Shown here in pieces: positions 1 to 13,235 of a stretch of DNA of 64,000 nt (position 1 is the stretch's first letter; every line of letters begins with the position of its first letter). The notes beneath the pieces were generated by a model. It was not told where the DNA came from. It saw only the letters and a list, made by a program, of their open reading frames with translations, and searched no databases. The stretch covers positions 1 through 64,000 of the forward strand of contig JAVTVY010017359.1 of the NCBI GenBank assembly GCA_036873755.1, written 5' to 3'. The translations under genes were made by a program, and so were the position numbers. This stretch comes from Hanleya hanleyi. Its lineage: Eukaryota > Mollusca > Polyplacophora > Lepidopleurida > Hanleyidae.

Positions 1-2050
1 TCTCGTGCGTACGTGTTGTGCTCATGATGACAATGCAATAATATGTCGGAACAAAGGCGAGATTTATTTTTAATTGTATATGCAAAATATAGAATTATAG
101 GTAGCCATGAAAGTAAAAAAATTTAAACTAACTTTTTTGTTTTCATCAAAATTCGAAATTTCTCGTGTTGTGGCGGGGTGCGAAATTCGATCTACCACCT
201 TGTCTAATTCCCGATCTCTCAAGAAAATACATATAGAAATTGAACAACGATCATATCATCTGAAGCGACAGAACTCCAGCTAATGATGCATGCACAAAAC
301 TTGAAAATACAGTGCACTTCAACGTCAATTTTTTGTTCAGGATGGGTGTCCGATAACTGGTACTGTCCACGGCGGGAACTGAGCTGAAAAGTCGAGTTAA
401 AGATAGCTTGCGCACGTGCAGAAGGGAGTGACGTCATTGATGGAATTCATAATGGAAGAAAGCTGACAAGCTTGAGTCATTAGTGTCAGTTTTCATGTCA
501 TTTCGAGAAGTACTTTTTTATATATTCCAAATAAACCTTGAAAAATGCACGATAATAGGTCGGACACCCGTAAGACTGTAGATCCATATAATTGGACCTG
601 CATTGACATGGAGGCTGAACTCGGACCTGTGTCAAGTTTAAGTATTTATTGCACAAACAAGATTCAATGACCTCCAGTGACGCAAGGTGATGAGTAAAGC
701 TTACATCTGAGAGCATTGCCTCAAATAGATTGGACCAATCACATCAGGAGTCACTGCTTGATCACTCGAGGTAACTGAACACGCTCCATATTACAAGGGT
801 GTCAGAATCCTATTAGCGAGTTTGCACATCATCTGATTTTAATGAGATGGAGCAGATATTGAAACATTGATTCAAACATGATCATGCAGCCCTGCATATA
901 GTATACACTCATGCAGGGGTAGAAATTGGCACTTGCACTGAACAGGACATTTGTAGAAAGTGTCCTGCTAACTATATAAAACAGCAGCAACTACCATGAA
1001 AAATTGCCGGACATCATTTTTAGCCGGACATGTCCTGCATGTAATATAATGCGAATTTTGACCCCTGCTCATGGCTATTACATTCTCCATGTATTTTTCT
1101 CAAATCTTTCGCAGAACTGGAGTTGTTAATGCTTTGATTGGATACTATGACTACCGGTATGTACATGTATGTGCATCAATTGGGCTTGGGACACTTTCAG
1201 TTTTCAATTATTTATACTTGTGTGATGGATTTACCTTTCCCAGGCCGTGCTCTTTCAGGTTTATTCTTCATTCACCTTGAGCACCACACATGTACATGCA
1301 GTTCTCATAAGTCAGATTTTAGGCGAGTGATACCATCCCAATGGGATATGCGTATCAAAACTGGGAAATGCTTATTATATTAATGGGTTGAAAATACCCG
1401 ATTCAACTTATTATTATAATTGAGGTATCCTTGTACGGTATCAGTATTAAACCTCTGATAATACCTCAATCAGTGTATACACAGATCTGATACCTCCTGT
1501 AGCCTGAAGGCTGGAGACCAGCGCTAACTGAATATGGCTACCACAGTTGTCACATATTACGATGCTTTAATATGTGTATAATGTGGTAAATACAGATTTT
1601 GCGATCTCAAATACAGTCACAGATATTTCCAAAGTCTGTATGGTCACAATTTGAAAATTACTATGAGCATATTATCCATAATATCGTTATTCATTATTTA
1701 TTTATTTTTTCAAAACATTTATTTCATATATACTATAGCCACTCTATCACTATTCATCTGTGCCATTGGCATGACTGGGTACAGTAATTCCCCTAATAAT
1801 TCAATCACAGGCATGACAGGAAGTTCACTTTTCAACTTTGTTATTCAAACACAGAGAATAGGTAACATTCCCATTCTTCATTCAAATTGAAGAAAAGTCA
1901 TATAATGACAAAATATGACACCTTGTAGATGATGCCATGAAGAATATTTTCAGATATAAGTCATTTTTGTTGCACTTCCGGTGATCGAATTATATGGGGA
2001 ATTTGCTCCTTGGCTTCTTCTGCTCAAACTCTGTTAAGTTTTGGAACTAT
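1..2050. other. Non-coding region, no gene recognised
   Basis: No open frame here resembles a known protein and none has coding character. The stretch is AT-rich and holds only short scattered reading frames. Nothing repeats clearly within it. It may be intergenic or intronic. Confidence 0.5.
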
Positions 2051-2074
2051 ATCGACTTCGGGTATACAACAAAT

Positions 2075-3170
2075 TTTAAGGATGCGGTGCGCCTGGTCAG
2101 TTCATCCGAATCCTTTCATCGGCAAAATAAAGAGAACTGTTGACATTAGAACCTTGATTTTTGGCATGAAGCTGCATTAGGGAACTGTTACCAGCAAGTT
2201 CTGAGCTGACTAACTTTTGATGAAATTTGACCTAATTCGCGTATACATCAAATTTTAAGGATGCGGTGCGCCTGGTCGAGGGCCGTTTTTTTTTCGCCGA
2301 GAAGGAAACAAAGAAATTAATTTTGAGATAGATTTGATGATAAAAGCTATTGAATTATTGCTCTTATATTTTCCTTCGAAGTAGGCTCTCATTTGCAAAT
2401 TGTCCGGTAATCATGGTAATGAGTGAGTGAGTCAGTTCATCCGAATCCTTTCATCGGCAAAATAAGGAGAACCGTTGACATTAGAACCTTGATGTTTGGC
2501 ATGAAGGTGCATTAGGGAACTGTTACCAGCAAGTTCTGAGCTGACTACATTTTGATGAAATTTGACATACTTAGATGACCTATAACATTACGCTTGGACC
2601 CCCAAGTCATCTTCCTCACCCTATACTTCGTAGGTCATGTGACGTTTGTCACACTACTCATACGATTATTAATAGTTATGTGATAAACAGAATCTTACAC
2701 TCGTGTCAATTTAATATGAAAGTTTTGACACTTGTGGAGTAAGTTTTATATTTAGTAGCCACTTGTGCAAAATCCTCTATTTATCGAACCCCTCCATTTG
2801 CAACTAAGTCAATGACTATAATGAAACTTCAATAATACTTTTCCTACGAAGTAGGCTACCATCTGCAAATTGTCCAGTAGTCAGTGAGTCCATCCGAGAC
2901 CGTTCGTCCGCAAAATAAGGAGAACCGTTGGACATTAGAATCTTGATTTTTGGCATGAAGGTGCATTAGGGGACTGTTACCTGCAAGTTCTGAGCTGGTG
3001 ATTTTGATAAAAATCACTCGTGATTCTGACTTGGGCCGTGCCCATCCTAATATAGGCAGGATTTCAACTTGGGGTGGAGGGATTTCCAAGAGCCCAGTGC
3101 ATGTCAGAGCCCTAATGCCTACCCTACATCGTAGGTCCTGTGACGTTAGTCACACTGCCATGTGATTACC
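2075..3170 (+). repeat. Three-copy dispersed/tandem repeat (~150-bp core)
   Basis: A core that begins near 'cagttcatccgaatcc' and ends near 'gatgaaatttgac' occurs at about 2098-2232 and 2432-2566, with a more diverged copy at about 2885-3013. Copies 2 and 3 also share upstream sequence ('gaagtaggct', 'gcaaattgtcc') and a downstream block containing 'tgtgacgt' and 'gtcacac' (near 2637 and 3136). Copy 1 is preceded by 'aaggatgcggtgcgcctggtc', which recurs near 2257. It is probably a non-autonomous mobile repeat of unknown class. No coding capacity is visible. Confidence 0.75.
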
Positions 3171-5200
3171 CTCTAAATTCATAAATGGATTCTGTATGAT
3201 CACTAATGATAATCATCATGCCTAGGCATGGTTCATCTGACAAAACTGTACCATCACAAAGAGTGGGTCTATCCTTGACCTAGTAAAAAACAATTAGTTT
3301 TAGGAATTCCAAATCACATTCAAGACCCCATGACCTCTCTGAATATGCCCATATTCAAGAGAATTTGTAAAAACCAGGCAATGTGTTGAATATTTCATCG
3401 CCTTGTTTGTTTTGCCCAAGTGACATTCCCCTCTGGGAAGAAATAAGAGAATTTAATCTCACAGGATGTTAATTCAGGTCGACAGTCACTGTTAAGCAAG
3501 CAAAGCAACCTTGTCACTGTCACAGCACATCTGAATGTGTAAACATAGGGCATATAATTTGATCCTAAGTCAAGCGCTAATATCCAAGATGGCCACCATT
3601 ACTATGGCAACCACAATATCTTTGTGCGAATTATTATTATTATTTTATTTTTTTTATGTTTGATCATTCTACTTCTGATGTGTCCGACTGCATTAAGGAG
3701 GTGTACTTAACCATTGTTTCATTGAAATGTTTCTACACTGTTTCAGATGGTTGAACTGCCTCCTGGAAGCAGTGTATGTGTATACCAGGACCAGTACCAC
3801 CAGGCCATGAACAAATTCAATATATCTTTTTGGAGAATGACACAGTCAACATCAGATATGTCAGAGACCAACACCACCCCTGGGACCTGATGGAAGAGAT
3901 ACTTGATGAACACTCTCCTCCCTTGATGATATGGCTATGAGAAACTACCAGCACAAAACAGTAACATCATAGGAGCAATAATGGGTGAGCAAAACATCAC
4001 AATCTGAACTCCCATACTAAAGTTTCCGAGCACCAGATAAATGTCAGATACATTAAAGTTGCAGAAAGTTAAGTATATTCATGAAATACATAGTTCTGTT
4101 TCCATGTTTTCAGTTATAAAGTGGTTGTCCCATCATTTTGAGGACATTCAGCAAATAGTATATCGATGTGAATTGTTTATTAGCTAAGATTAACTATTAG
4201 AAAATACATCCATTATTAATACCTCGTTTGAAATCACATTTTAATGAGAAGGGCTGCCTAAAGACTTGTAAATCAGAAATCAGCTTCTTACAATGTTTTT
4301 TTATCCATTTCAGCTTCCTGTACAACACAATTGAAAGCACAGCTTCTGTGATCAACTGCGAATGGGATTGAAGAGCTGCAGAGGACCCGTGGTGATCATT
4401 GCTTGATTCACTTCCTCTCTACCATGTCTACATGAACTCGCTTGTCAGAGATCATCTAACATAAGCTGCAATTCACTGTCAAATATCGAAAGAATATTTA
4501 TTGAGATCAGAGTTTAGGTGAGAACGTATGGTCCTGCTTTTATGTAAAAATCACATGACTAACTGTAACGTGAAGAATAGTCTGTTTGGATACAAGCGCA
4601 AAGGACTGTAAATAAGAAAGCACTGACAAACCACAGAATTACTGAATGATTGGGATGTTTATGTTACTGTAAAAATGATTTAATAGTGCTCATGTGATTA
4701 TGTGAGAATGTGTGTTCCATGATCTGTCCGGATACAACAGCCACTTGAGGACTACACAAGATTAGAAAACATTGACAAACCACAAACTAAAGAAATGATC
4801 AGGATGTTGCTGTATGTTTCAATTGTGTCGAGGTGAGAATGTGCGGTCCATCTTTTATGTAAAAACCACCCGATTGGGAGAACAATAGTCTGTGTGGAGA
4901 CAACCAAGGACTGTCAACAAGAAAGCATTGTCAAATCATAGACTGTTAGTTGGGGTAAAGAAATGCGCGGTATATATATATAATACTGCATCATATATAT
5001 ATCATGCTATTGAAAATATAATATACAGTTTTAGCTCATACTCTACATTATGTGTAGCATTTTTCTCTATATCATGCTGTATATGTTTTAATATTGCTAA
5101 ACACTTAATGTATGGAAGAATGACCATTGTATGTCTAAAAATAAAACTGAAGTATTTTTCTGAAAACAATCAGATTTATTGATATTTATGGTCTGCTACT
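3171..5200. other. Non-coding region with a weak candidate exon
   Basis: No gene is recognised. One spot has exon-like character: a pyrimidine-rich tract ending in 'tttcag' just before about 3747, followed on the plus strand by an open stretch of roughly 45 codons that starts with Met and runs to a stop near 3888. A second 'ttcag' follows a pyrimidine tract near 4313. No donor site or protein family could be fixed, so this is a hint only. AT-rich microsatellite-like sequence lies near 4972-5003. Confidence 0.35.
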
Positions 5201-5204
5201 TTTG

Positions 5205-6180
5205 CTACTCGAGAACTATTAAACCATTCGATCTCGAACTAGGAAAATGTCTTGACATCGGTGAGAGGACGATTGGGATTGCTTTTCAGTTACCTGTGTG
5301 ATCCAAGATGGCCGTCATCAATTACCTTGGACTGTCAGCAGCTGAATCTTGACACATTCGTGTTCGACAAATAACTTGAGAACTATTCAAACTTCGAGAG
5401 CATCTTAACATAGGTGAGAGGATGGTTGGGATTGCTTTTCAGTTACCTGCGTAATCCAAGATGGCCACCATCAGCCATCTTGGATTTCAGCAGTTTGATC
5501 TTGTCCAGACATTAACTCAAGAACGATTGAATCCATCGACTTCAAACTTGGAGAGTGTCTTGACATCGGTGAGAGGACATGGGATTGCTTTTCAGTTACC
5601 TGCATAATCCAAGATGGCCACTAGTCGCCATCTTGAATTCAGTTACCTGTGTAATCCAAGATGGCTGCCACCAATCATCTTGCATTGTCAGCAGTTGGAT
5701 CGTTACACATTTCTTGTCCGACCAACAACCTGAGAACTATTGAACTGATCAACTTTAAACATGGAGAGACAATTGACATCATGCAGTGAGAGGAGAGTTG
5801 AGGTTGCTTTTCAGTTACCTGATTTTAAGCACTGATCTTGTCCGGGCAATAACTTGAGACTGCTTGGACTGATCGGCTTCAAATTCGGGGAGTGGCTTGA
5901 CATCGGTGAGACAACGGTTAGGAATGCTTCTCAGTTACCTGTATAATCCAAGATGGCCGCTATCACCCATCTTGCATTGTCAGCAGTTGGTTCTTTACAC
6001 ATTTCCTGTTTGACTAATAACACGAGAATGGTTCAACTGATCGACTTCAAACTTGGAGAGTGCCTTGACATCGGCGGGAGGATAGTTGAGATTGCTTTTC
6101 AGTGATGTAATACAAGATAACTGCCAGCTGTCTTGGATTTTCAGTAGTTGAATCTTGTCCGGGCAAAAAATCAGCTGATC
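5205..6180 (+). repeat. Degenerate ~150-bp tandem repeat array
   Basis: The phrase 'gcttttcagttacctg' or a close variant recurs at about 5281, 5434, 5586, 5806, 5926 and 6094, giving spacings of 153, 152, 220, 120 and 168 bp. Each monomer also carries versions of 'cttgacatcggtgagagga' and 'taatccaagatggcc'. There are about six or seven diverged copies with internal indels. The repeated 'CAAGATGGCC' resembles the ATGGC core of YY1 sites. No protein-coding content is seen. Confidence 0.8.
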
Positions 6181-6189
6181 GATATGAGA

Positions 6190-8918
6190 TATCAACGATC
6201 AAATAAAATGGACCATAGATGTCCATATTCCCCGCAGCAGCAGCACCAGTTATGGTGGATGCTGCTTGTGCAGGCGCGGTGGAGCGACTTGAATGTTGGG
6301 GGGGGGGGGGCCAGACAGGGTGGGACAGGGAAGGGGTGTCCCCCTTCCTCCGACGGGGGGGGAGGGGGAGGGAGTCGAAAATCTCCCCCGAAATTTTTTG
6401 GAACTTTAGACTTGATTTAACGCACTTTGGCGCTTCTGAGAACTTTGGAAGGGATAGCATATCTCGCAATAAAACCGACTCATAAAAGCTGAAAAAAAAA
6501 AAAAATCCAATCGGTGTTCTTCAATGAAATTTCCCTCACGTTGGTTCGAAAATAATATTCGCCGATATATCTGTCAACTATACCCACCCACCCAAGTGAA
6601 AAACAACTTCAGACCATTACAAATATTCAACGAATAAGGATATAGTGTTCCGGCATACACACAACAAGGAAGTCCTCTTCACACAATTATTATTTTATTT
6701 TCCTCCAGGCGTAGATACTTTTATGCCATCGATCGTTTAGTAATTCAAGAATTATATGTATACAACACAAACTATTGATGGACCTTGTGCTCTTCGTTGA
6801 TTAGACAGAACCAATTTCATGGAGAAGTTGAGACATGATCGCATATGTTTCAAATGTAAACACGGTCAATACTTGGGGCTTCTGAATATGCGATTGGGGG
6901 GACGGGACTCCCCCCGGACAATTTCAGACGGTTCTCTACACACATGACCCATTTCAAGGCATGTCGGTTATAATTCGGGGGGGGGGGGGGAGGAAGGCAA
7001 AGTGGTCCTTGGCTCCCGCTCTTTTCATATTGGGGGGGGGGGGAGGGCCCAGATATAGTGCATGCTATATGAGTATATCCGTTAACATCTGATCTAGGCC
7101 TACACACTAAGTAGGCATAATTGCAGCATGATGTGATACATGTCGACATTGTACCAGTATTCAGTGTATCGGTATTCAAGTACAGAGGAATGTTTTTTTT
7201 TCAACTAGTCCAGTACCCGGTACATGTACATTAGCAGGAATAAACCTGAAATAACATTTTCAATTGGGGCAAGTCGAATTACCAATGAAAACTGTTGTCC
7301 AAATATTGATATCAAACTCCGACTCCGTCTTGGGGCCAATGTATTGACAAATAACTATAGCCACCATAAAAGACTGCATTCTTTTGGATTATGGACGCGG
7401 ATATTCTCTAATGGATGACGACTGAATTATGGATGACGGATTAGACGCTTGTAATTTCTTGTGCGTAATTTCACTAAATTAAAGCAGTACCGGTAGGGCC
7501 TACAACATTGTTTCGAAGCTGTCCGGTCATATTCCGATATGTACCGTACACAAAATCATGACAGTGAGGGGCCTACCATTCAAAACCAGCCTACACTTTC
7601 CTGCAGACTCAGTGGGTTGCAACAATATACACATAAAGGGTTTTTTCTGGAAAAGATTTATATACAGTATTATAGTAATAACCCTTTGGAAGGCGTTTTA
7701 TTTGTCAGAAATGGCTCAGAACATTTCTATGGCTGTCTAGAACCCCAGAGCTACCCTCGTCTACAGTAGTATACTTACGGCATAATTTACGCAGCGCGGT
7801 TGCATGATGCAGACAATGTTTGCTCGCAAATTTTTAGCAAATTATACATACCGGGTAACGGTACTGTATATTTTACCCATAGGGGCTTTAAGCATGATGT
7901 CATGCAATCTCGACTGCAGTGCTAATTACACATCACTGCATAAACAAAATAATTAACATGTACCAATATATGATCGGTACCGTACATGTAATATTCAATT
8001 TTGTATCGCTTCATGATTTAAGCTATTAAATTTCAATAGTAGCCTACCCTAAATTGTTCGTGTCACCATGGTAGCTAAAATACCAGAAGTTCATTAATTA
8101 TAATAGGCCGACCTAATAGGCCGGCGAAGCCGGCCTTAGGTCGGGCTTATTGGTAAGAAATACAGACAACAACAACAACAACAATTCACACATACTGACG
8201 AACCCACCTTTTTCCTCAATGTGGGCGGAGCCTGTCGTTCGACGCGTTGTCAACGTAAACGTCATCGACTGGAGGCTGACATGTTTCTCGTCTCGGTGAA
8301 ACGAGAAAATAAATATTTACATTCCCGTTTACACCACTGATATTTAGCTCCTTCTGCAAAGGTCTTCCGAATTTTCAAACGCCGACATTCGCAGCCGGGC
8401 CTGGGATCGGGCTTTTTCAAAGAAATCAACGTAAAATTCATCAAATTCTCACTGCGCCTGTCCGAAATCGAAGCGGACATGTTTCTCATCTCGATCAAAC
8501 GATAGTTTGACAAGCCAAAATGGGACAGAATGATTTTATTCATTTACACATAATTCTATGAACATTAATATATTTTTTCCTCTTTGCATCGCATATTTTT
8601 GTCTTAAAACATTGAAAAAGCAAAAGCGTTCTTGTCACCGAAATACATCCGGGCACTTCGCGCAACCATGACTACAAGGTAAAGTTCACGAGTTACGGCC
8701 CTTGAATTCGTTATGTTCCGCTCCACGCAAGTGTTTGCTTTTTGTCTCATTTCCAGTGATAAATTATGTTTGGTTCCATGGGCTAATAACATTTACACAA
8801 GCATTTTGTTAAAATAATGACAAAAACAAACTTTTTCGTTTTATTTCCTTTTATAAGTTGATAAAGGTGCAAGGATTGCTCTATGGTATTTTAGTGAGTG
8901 TCTGAGTGGTTCCAAAGT
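6190..8918. other. Non-coding region with G-tracts and small repeats
   Basis: No gene is recognised. There are homopolymer G runs at about 6299-6310, 6354-6371 (broken), 6978-6990 and 7032-7043. A (CAA)n microsatellite lies at about 8167-8182. At 7383-7450 is a copy of a dispersed sequence ('ggattatggacgcgga ... ggatgacggattagacgc') found again near 17.3, 21.8, 41.6, 42.9 and 50.6 kb. A phrase starting 'gacatgtttctc' occurs twice, near 8278 and 8477. Confidence 0.5.
8102..8152. repeat. GC-rich hairpin with GAA loop
   Basis: The inner arms GGCCGGC and GCCGGCC flank a GAA loop. Outer arms (about 'taggccgaccta' and 'taggtcgggctta') extend the stem. It stands out as GC-rich in an AT-rich region and is probably the core of a small hairpin-type mobile repeat. 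Confidence 0.6.
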
Positions 8919-8933
8919 GAACAATGCATTTTA

Positions 8934-10359
8934 CAAGAATAATGAAAAACTGGGGAAAACGTGATCTATCTATTTTGGGCAAACTACAGATTATAAAAAC
9001 CTTTATAATTTCACAGTTTACTTTTATCATGCAATCACTTGGAATTCCGGACAAAATTTTAGCACAAATAAACCAACTTTTATACAGATTTTTATGGAAA
9101 AAAACCCTAAATAATAAGAAAGCATTTGAAAAAGTAAAACGGACTGTTCTAATAGGAGATTACAACCAAGGTGGACTGAAAATGTTAGATATGAATGAAT
9201 ACAAACAAGCTTTTATTTGAGCTGGGTCCCCAAACTTTTTTCAGATAATGCAGAAATTTGGCAAAATGTCCCCTTTTTTTATTTCAACAAAATAGGACAC
9301 AGACTTAGTGCCTTTCAAAGTTCAGTATCTAGCAAACAATTCATACAACTTGATTCTATCAAATCACTATTTTGGAGGAAGGTCTTTACTGTATGGTTAG
9401 ATAGTCATCAAATCTCTTTAAACCCACCTGATATCCCAATGCAAGCTTTGTTTAATAACAATCTCATTAAGTATCAAGGTAAACCACTCTTTTTCAAAGA
9501 TTGGGTGAAGGCTGGAATAGTACGAGTCAAAAATATTTTCCACAATGATCGCCTTTGTACATTTAAGCAGCTCGTTAATTTACTTGGCCCTTCACCAGGT
9601 CGCATATTTGAATACAATGTTATGAAAAATGTCATCCCAAAACTCTGGATAGATAACTTTCAACATAATTTGACTAGTCAAAACTATATTTCATTTTGTG
9701 GAAAGTCTATATATGGGTGGAAGGCGAGAAATTTTAGAAATTTCATCACTTCTGAAAGGGTATCTAAACCATGTGCAGTAGGTTTCTGGCAAAGGAAGAC
9801 CGGCATTGAAATAAATGATTATATTTTTAGATTGCCTTTCATTTGTACTGCTGAAACCAGACTTCAAGTTTTACAATGGAAGATGCTACATAATATATAT
9901 CCAACGGCCATACTTCTCCACAAAATAGGAAAGAAAGACTCAAACAAATGTACACAGTGTAATGAGGTTGAATTTATTGAACATTTCTTTTTTCATTGTG
10001 CCTATTAAAGCTTTTTGGAAAATAGTTGAAGACAAAATTTTCTCTATTGCTAATATACAGATTACACTACAACTTAATCACATCCTGTTTGGTGTAACAG
10101 AGTCTACTATGATACATTACTGATACACATTTTAGCAATTAAAATAATGTGGTTAATTACCTCTTTCTTCTTTGAAGAGAGTGAACATTGTAACAATGTT
10201 CACTCTCTTCAAAGAAGAAAGAGGTAATTAACCACATTATTTTAATTGCTAAAATGTGTATCAGTAAGTATAAATATGGTACACATGCAAACTTAAGTTT
10301 TCTCTTTGATTATGAATTAGAGCTGAGAAAGAAATATCTGCAAATACCTGTGAAATGAT
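8934..10359 (+). pseudogene. LINE ORF2 C-terminal fragment (broken)
   Basis: The segment encodes the region after the reverse-transcriptase palm of an L1/Tx1-clade ORF2. It starts in the 'GKRDLSILGKLQIIKTF' thumb/connection motif, continues through 'FLWKK' and 'GGLKMLD', and reaches a CCHC-like motif ('CTQCNEVEFIEHFFFHC') near 9950-10003. The frame shifts around 9211-9220 and again at about 10004-10010. A third segment ends at a stop near 10357-10359. Endonuclease and palm domains are missing through 5' truncation. No function is expected. Confidence 0.85.
10117..10267. repeat. Perfect 74-bp inverted repeat with 3-nt spacer
   Basis: The arms 10117-10190 and 10194-10267 are exact reverse complements, separated only by TAA. 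The right arm is the native LINE coding strand, since it reads into the last ORF2 codons. The left arm is an inverted copy of it. It would form a very stable hairpin or cruciform. It most simply reflects template switching during reverse transcription, or an assembly/sequencing fold-back. Confidence 0.95.
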
Positions 10360-10874
10360 CCGTCTTGGCCAATGTTTTTGATATGGATTGTGTACCGTTA
10401 TGGGCAGCAAGATTCCATCTCATAGTAATATATATCGATTTATCACAAATATTATCAATATAGGTTTTCATATTTTGCATTAAGATACCACTGTTTTCAT
10501 AGCATATTAATATATTGATTCATCCGAAATATAGTCATTGTAGGTTTAAAATACAGACTCAGTATTACAGTACATTGCATAATATGCAATGGGTTAGATT
10601 CTATTGTACTCTTCTCAATTGATATTTTGATCTATTTGGTTACGTAACTTATATGGCAATCTTAAAATGCAGTAAGAATACAAGAATTCCATTGATTTTC
10701 ATGTCTTAGTATTATATTGATTTATTATACATATCATTAATATATTGGTATCAAAATGTAATATTTTATCTTAGTTTTAACATTTTCTTATATGTATTCA
10801 TGTATAGAAAATAAAGAATGATTGAGAACTCGATAAAATGAAAAAAAAAGAAAAAAAAAGAACAATGCATTTTA

Positions 10875-12129
10875 TTGCGTCAAGCACAAATGAATTCTAC
10901 TCAAGCAGCAGTTTAGTTCGAGATAAAAAATAAAAAAAAATAAACAAAAGCTTTTACCTGGTAATATGAATTAAGTAACAAATGTGCTGATTCAAGTAAT
11001 TAATTAAGTTGGTGATTACATTTTATAAACTGAATAATATCATATTTGCCACAAAATATCATCCAACAATGTCCATTTTTTCATCATTTGAAACCATGGA
11101 ATATTCTCAGTCAATTTATTGGAAGTAACAAAAATCAAAATATATATATTTTTTTAATATTGTAAATTTGTTACAAAATTAGGCTAATTGAAAACAAGAA
11201 AAAACTAAAAGAAAACTCTCTAAATTGTTGTTGTCACTATTTCCACTTTGTTGATAATACATGTAATCTCCATGGCTTCACTGATCCTCAAGGCAGCTTA
11301 TACAAAAACAATTTGTAGAACACGAATAAGTTTCATATAGCATTCTTGAAATATTTCCGACTTAAGTAAACAGTTATATATTTCAGCAATCTGCTCTAAA
11401 GTACCAGTATTTCAAAAATGAATTTTTGACAAACCGTTCTGCTCATCAGGACGATTTTCACAAAATTTGTAACCAAAATTTTTGATTCCGTCACAGTTAT
11501 GATTTTTTCGTTTTTGGCTTTGAGCTAGTGGTCTCCTGTTTATACATCTGTCTTGTTTTTATATAGAAAATTTGTTTTCTTTGAAGTTTGTTAAATATAA
11601 TTTAAGCAGAAGAAAAAGAAGAAGATACATATATGTGGAACAGCTTATAAATATAATTTTAATAGCTGGCAGTGACCTTGACCTGTACCACTTTTTAAAA
11701 CGAAACTGATTAAATATATTAAAATTTGGATGACAAACGGCGATGTGTAGGGAATAATTACATATGGCAAGAAGTATAAAATAGTGCCAGTTTTGATAGC
11801 CTCTTCGTCTAATCCTTACTGGGCCTGTGAACCGACTTCTTTTAGTGAATGTGGTTTCCCTCCCTGAAAGTGTGTGTGGGTACAGCAGCCTGACTACATC
11901 TGCATTGGTCAACATGTACATGATGTCACAGGGCTATCCTTACTTCATTCTCATAACATCAGATTGCATACCTTACTAATGTGAAATTACACCGACAGCT
12001 TTGGAGCTACAAACTCTGACATTAAGAGAACGTCTTCGTTCTAAATATGGAGAAACCAATCAGAGCGCATTTAATGGAGGCTCGAATTTAGCCAATTGGG
12101 ACAGTGTTAGTCTGCCTGCTATCATATAC
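10875..12129. other. AT-rich non-coding region
   Basis: No gene is seen. The sequence is very AT-rich with short A/T homopolymers, and the open frames lack any recognisable motif. Confidence 0.5.
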
Positions 12130-12146
12130 TATTAATTAATTGCTAT

Positions 12147-13235
12147 ATGCTTCTGAAATTGGGGGGAAGGGGGAGGGGGCAGGCATTTAGCGAAAAGTTG
12201 AACGTATTTGAGAACTGGGATAAATTAATCACTAAGTTAACAGCGATCAAAATATGCAAGTACATTTCACATTTACCTAAGAGAGCAAGTATCATTGGCT
12301 CGTTAGCTGAATTGGGGGTATATCCTCCTAGTGTCGATATTATGGTCACCATGATCAAATATTGCCTCAGGCTTGAGCAACTTCATCCATCTCGTTTATT
12401 ATATAAGGCTTATTTAACGGATGAAAAACTTGTCAAGTCAAGCTGGTTCTTTAATATCCAGTGTATATTGCAATCTCTGAATCTCACTGGTTACATCTAT
12501 AGACCATTTTCGTCCATCCAACAATACAATAAAGCAAGCAGTCTTAATTTGATAAGTTGACTGACAAGTTGGACAGTATATTTTTTGAGAATGCATCTCA
12601 AGATAACAGTAAACTTAGAACATATGATAAAATAAAATTTAAACCAATGTTATCTTGATGTTGTTAAAGATTTAAAGCAATGAAGATCACTTACGTTTCT
12701 CAGACTGAGCACTACTAATCTAGAAATAGAAAGAGGGCGATATTCCAAAATCCCATTATCTAGTCGAATATGCAAAAACTGTAACCTCTGCAAAATAGAA
12801 GATGAATGGCACTTCTTGCTCAAATGCCCCATCTATAAAAAGCAACGTTGTGACACAATTCACACTATTACGCGTAAGCTTATTGGTCCTCTGGTCCTAT
12901 CAATGAGTATTAACGAAATGTTTTTTATTGTTTCCTGATCTCCCTGTAAATTATCTAATGTTGTTTCAAAATTTGTCTTTCACTGCTTTCAAGTGAGGAA
13001 AATGGTCAACAAGTCTGGCTGGAGATAATACAGAATAAACTTAAAACATATGTCCACTAAGTATAACACCTACAGTACGTATATTTTAAAATGGTTTACC
13101 AGTAAATGACAACTTTTATCATCTCAGGATAACATATTGTCCCTTGAAAATGTATTTGTGTTTGTGAATTGTACCTTGCCCCATGACAGCTATCTGTTCT
13201 TTGGTACAATAAATTGAAATTGAAATTATATAGTC
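12147..13235 (+). pseudogene. LINE ORF2 C-terminal remnant (Jockey/CR1-like superfamily)
   Basis: An open frame at 12147-12560 contains 'AELGVYPPSVDIMVTMIKY' and matches the post-RT region of many non-LTR retrotransposons. After a frame break, about 12690-12840 encodes a family-typical ending: an 'LEIERGRYSKIPLSSRIC' motif, then a C..C.....DEWHFL..CP zinc-knuckle-like motif. The tail at about 13200-13230 has a polyadenylation-like 'caataaa' followed by short TTGAAA-type repeats, as in CR1-like 3' ends. It is inactive. The clade assignment is uncertain. Confidence 0.7.

Larger units (their letters stand above)
8919..10874 (+). mobile_element. 5'-truncated LINE (L1/Tx1-like) with target-site duplication
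   Basis: The 15-mer GAACAATGCATTTTA occurs at 8919-8933 and again at 10860-10874, directly after an A-rich tail (two A9 runs separated by G, 10841-10859). Between them lies the 3' part of a LINE: the C-terminal part of ORF2, then about 480 bp of AT-rich 3' UTR. The exact flanking duplication and A-tail are the hallmark of target-primed reverse transcription, and the 5' truncation is usual for LINEs. The copy is dead: its frame is broken at least twice and it contains a fold-back inversion at 10117-10267. Confidence 0.9.

Noticed and set aside
3747..3955. Possible exon with a faint BEN-domain-like pattern
   Set aside because: The match is too weak, no donor was found and the frame ends in a stop; kept only as a note in the regional entry.
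8262..8543. Minus-strand 93-codon frame with duplicated ends
   Set aside because: The similarity of its two ends comes from a short DNA repeat ('gacatgtttctc'); no domain is visible.
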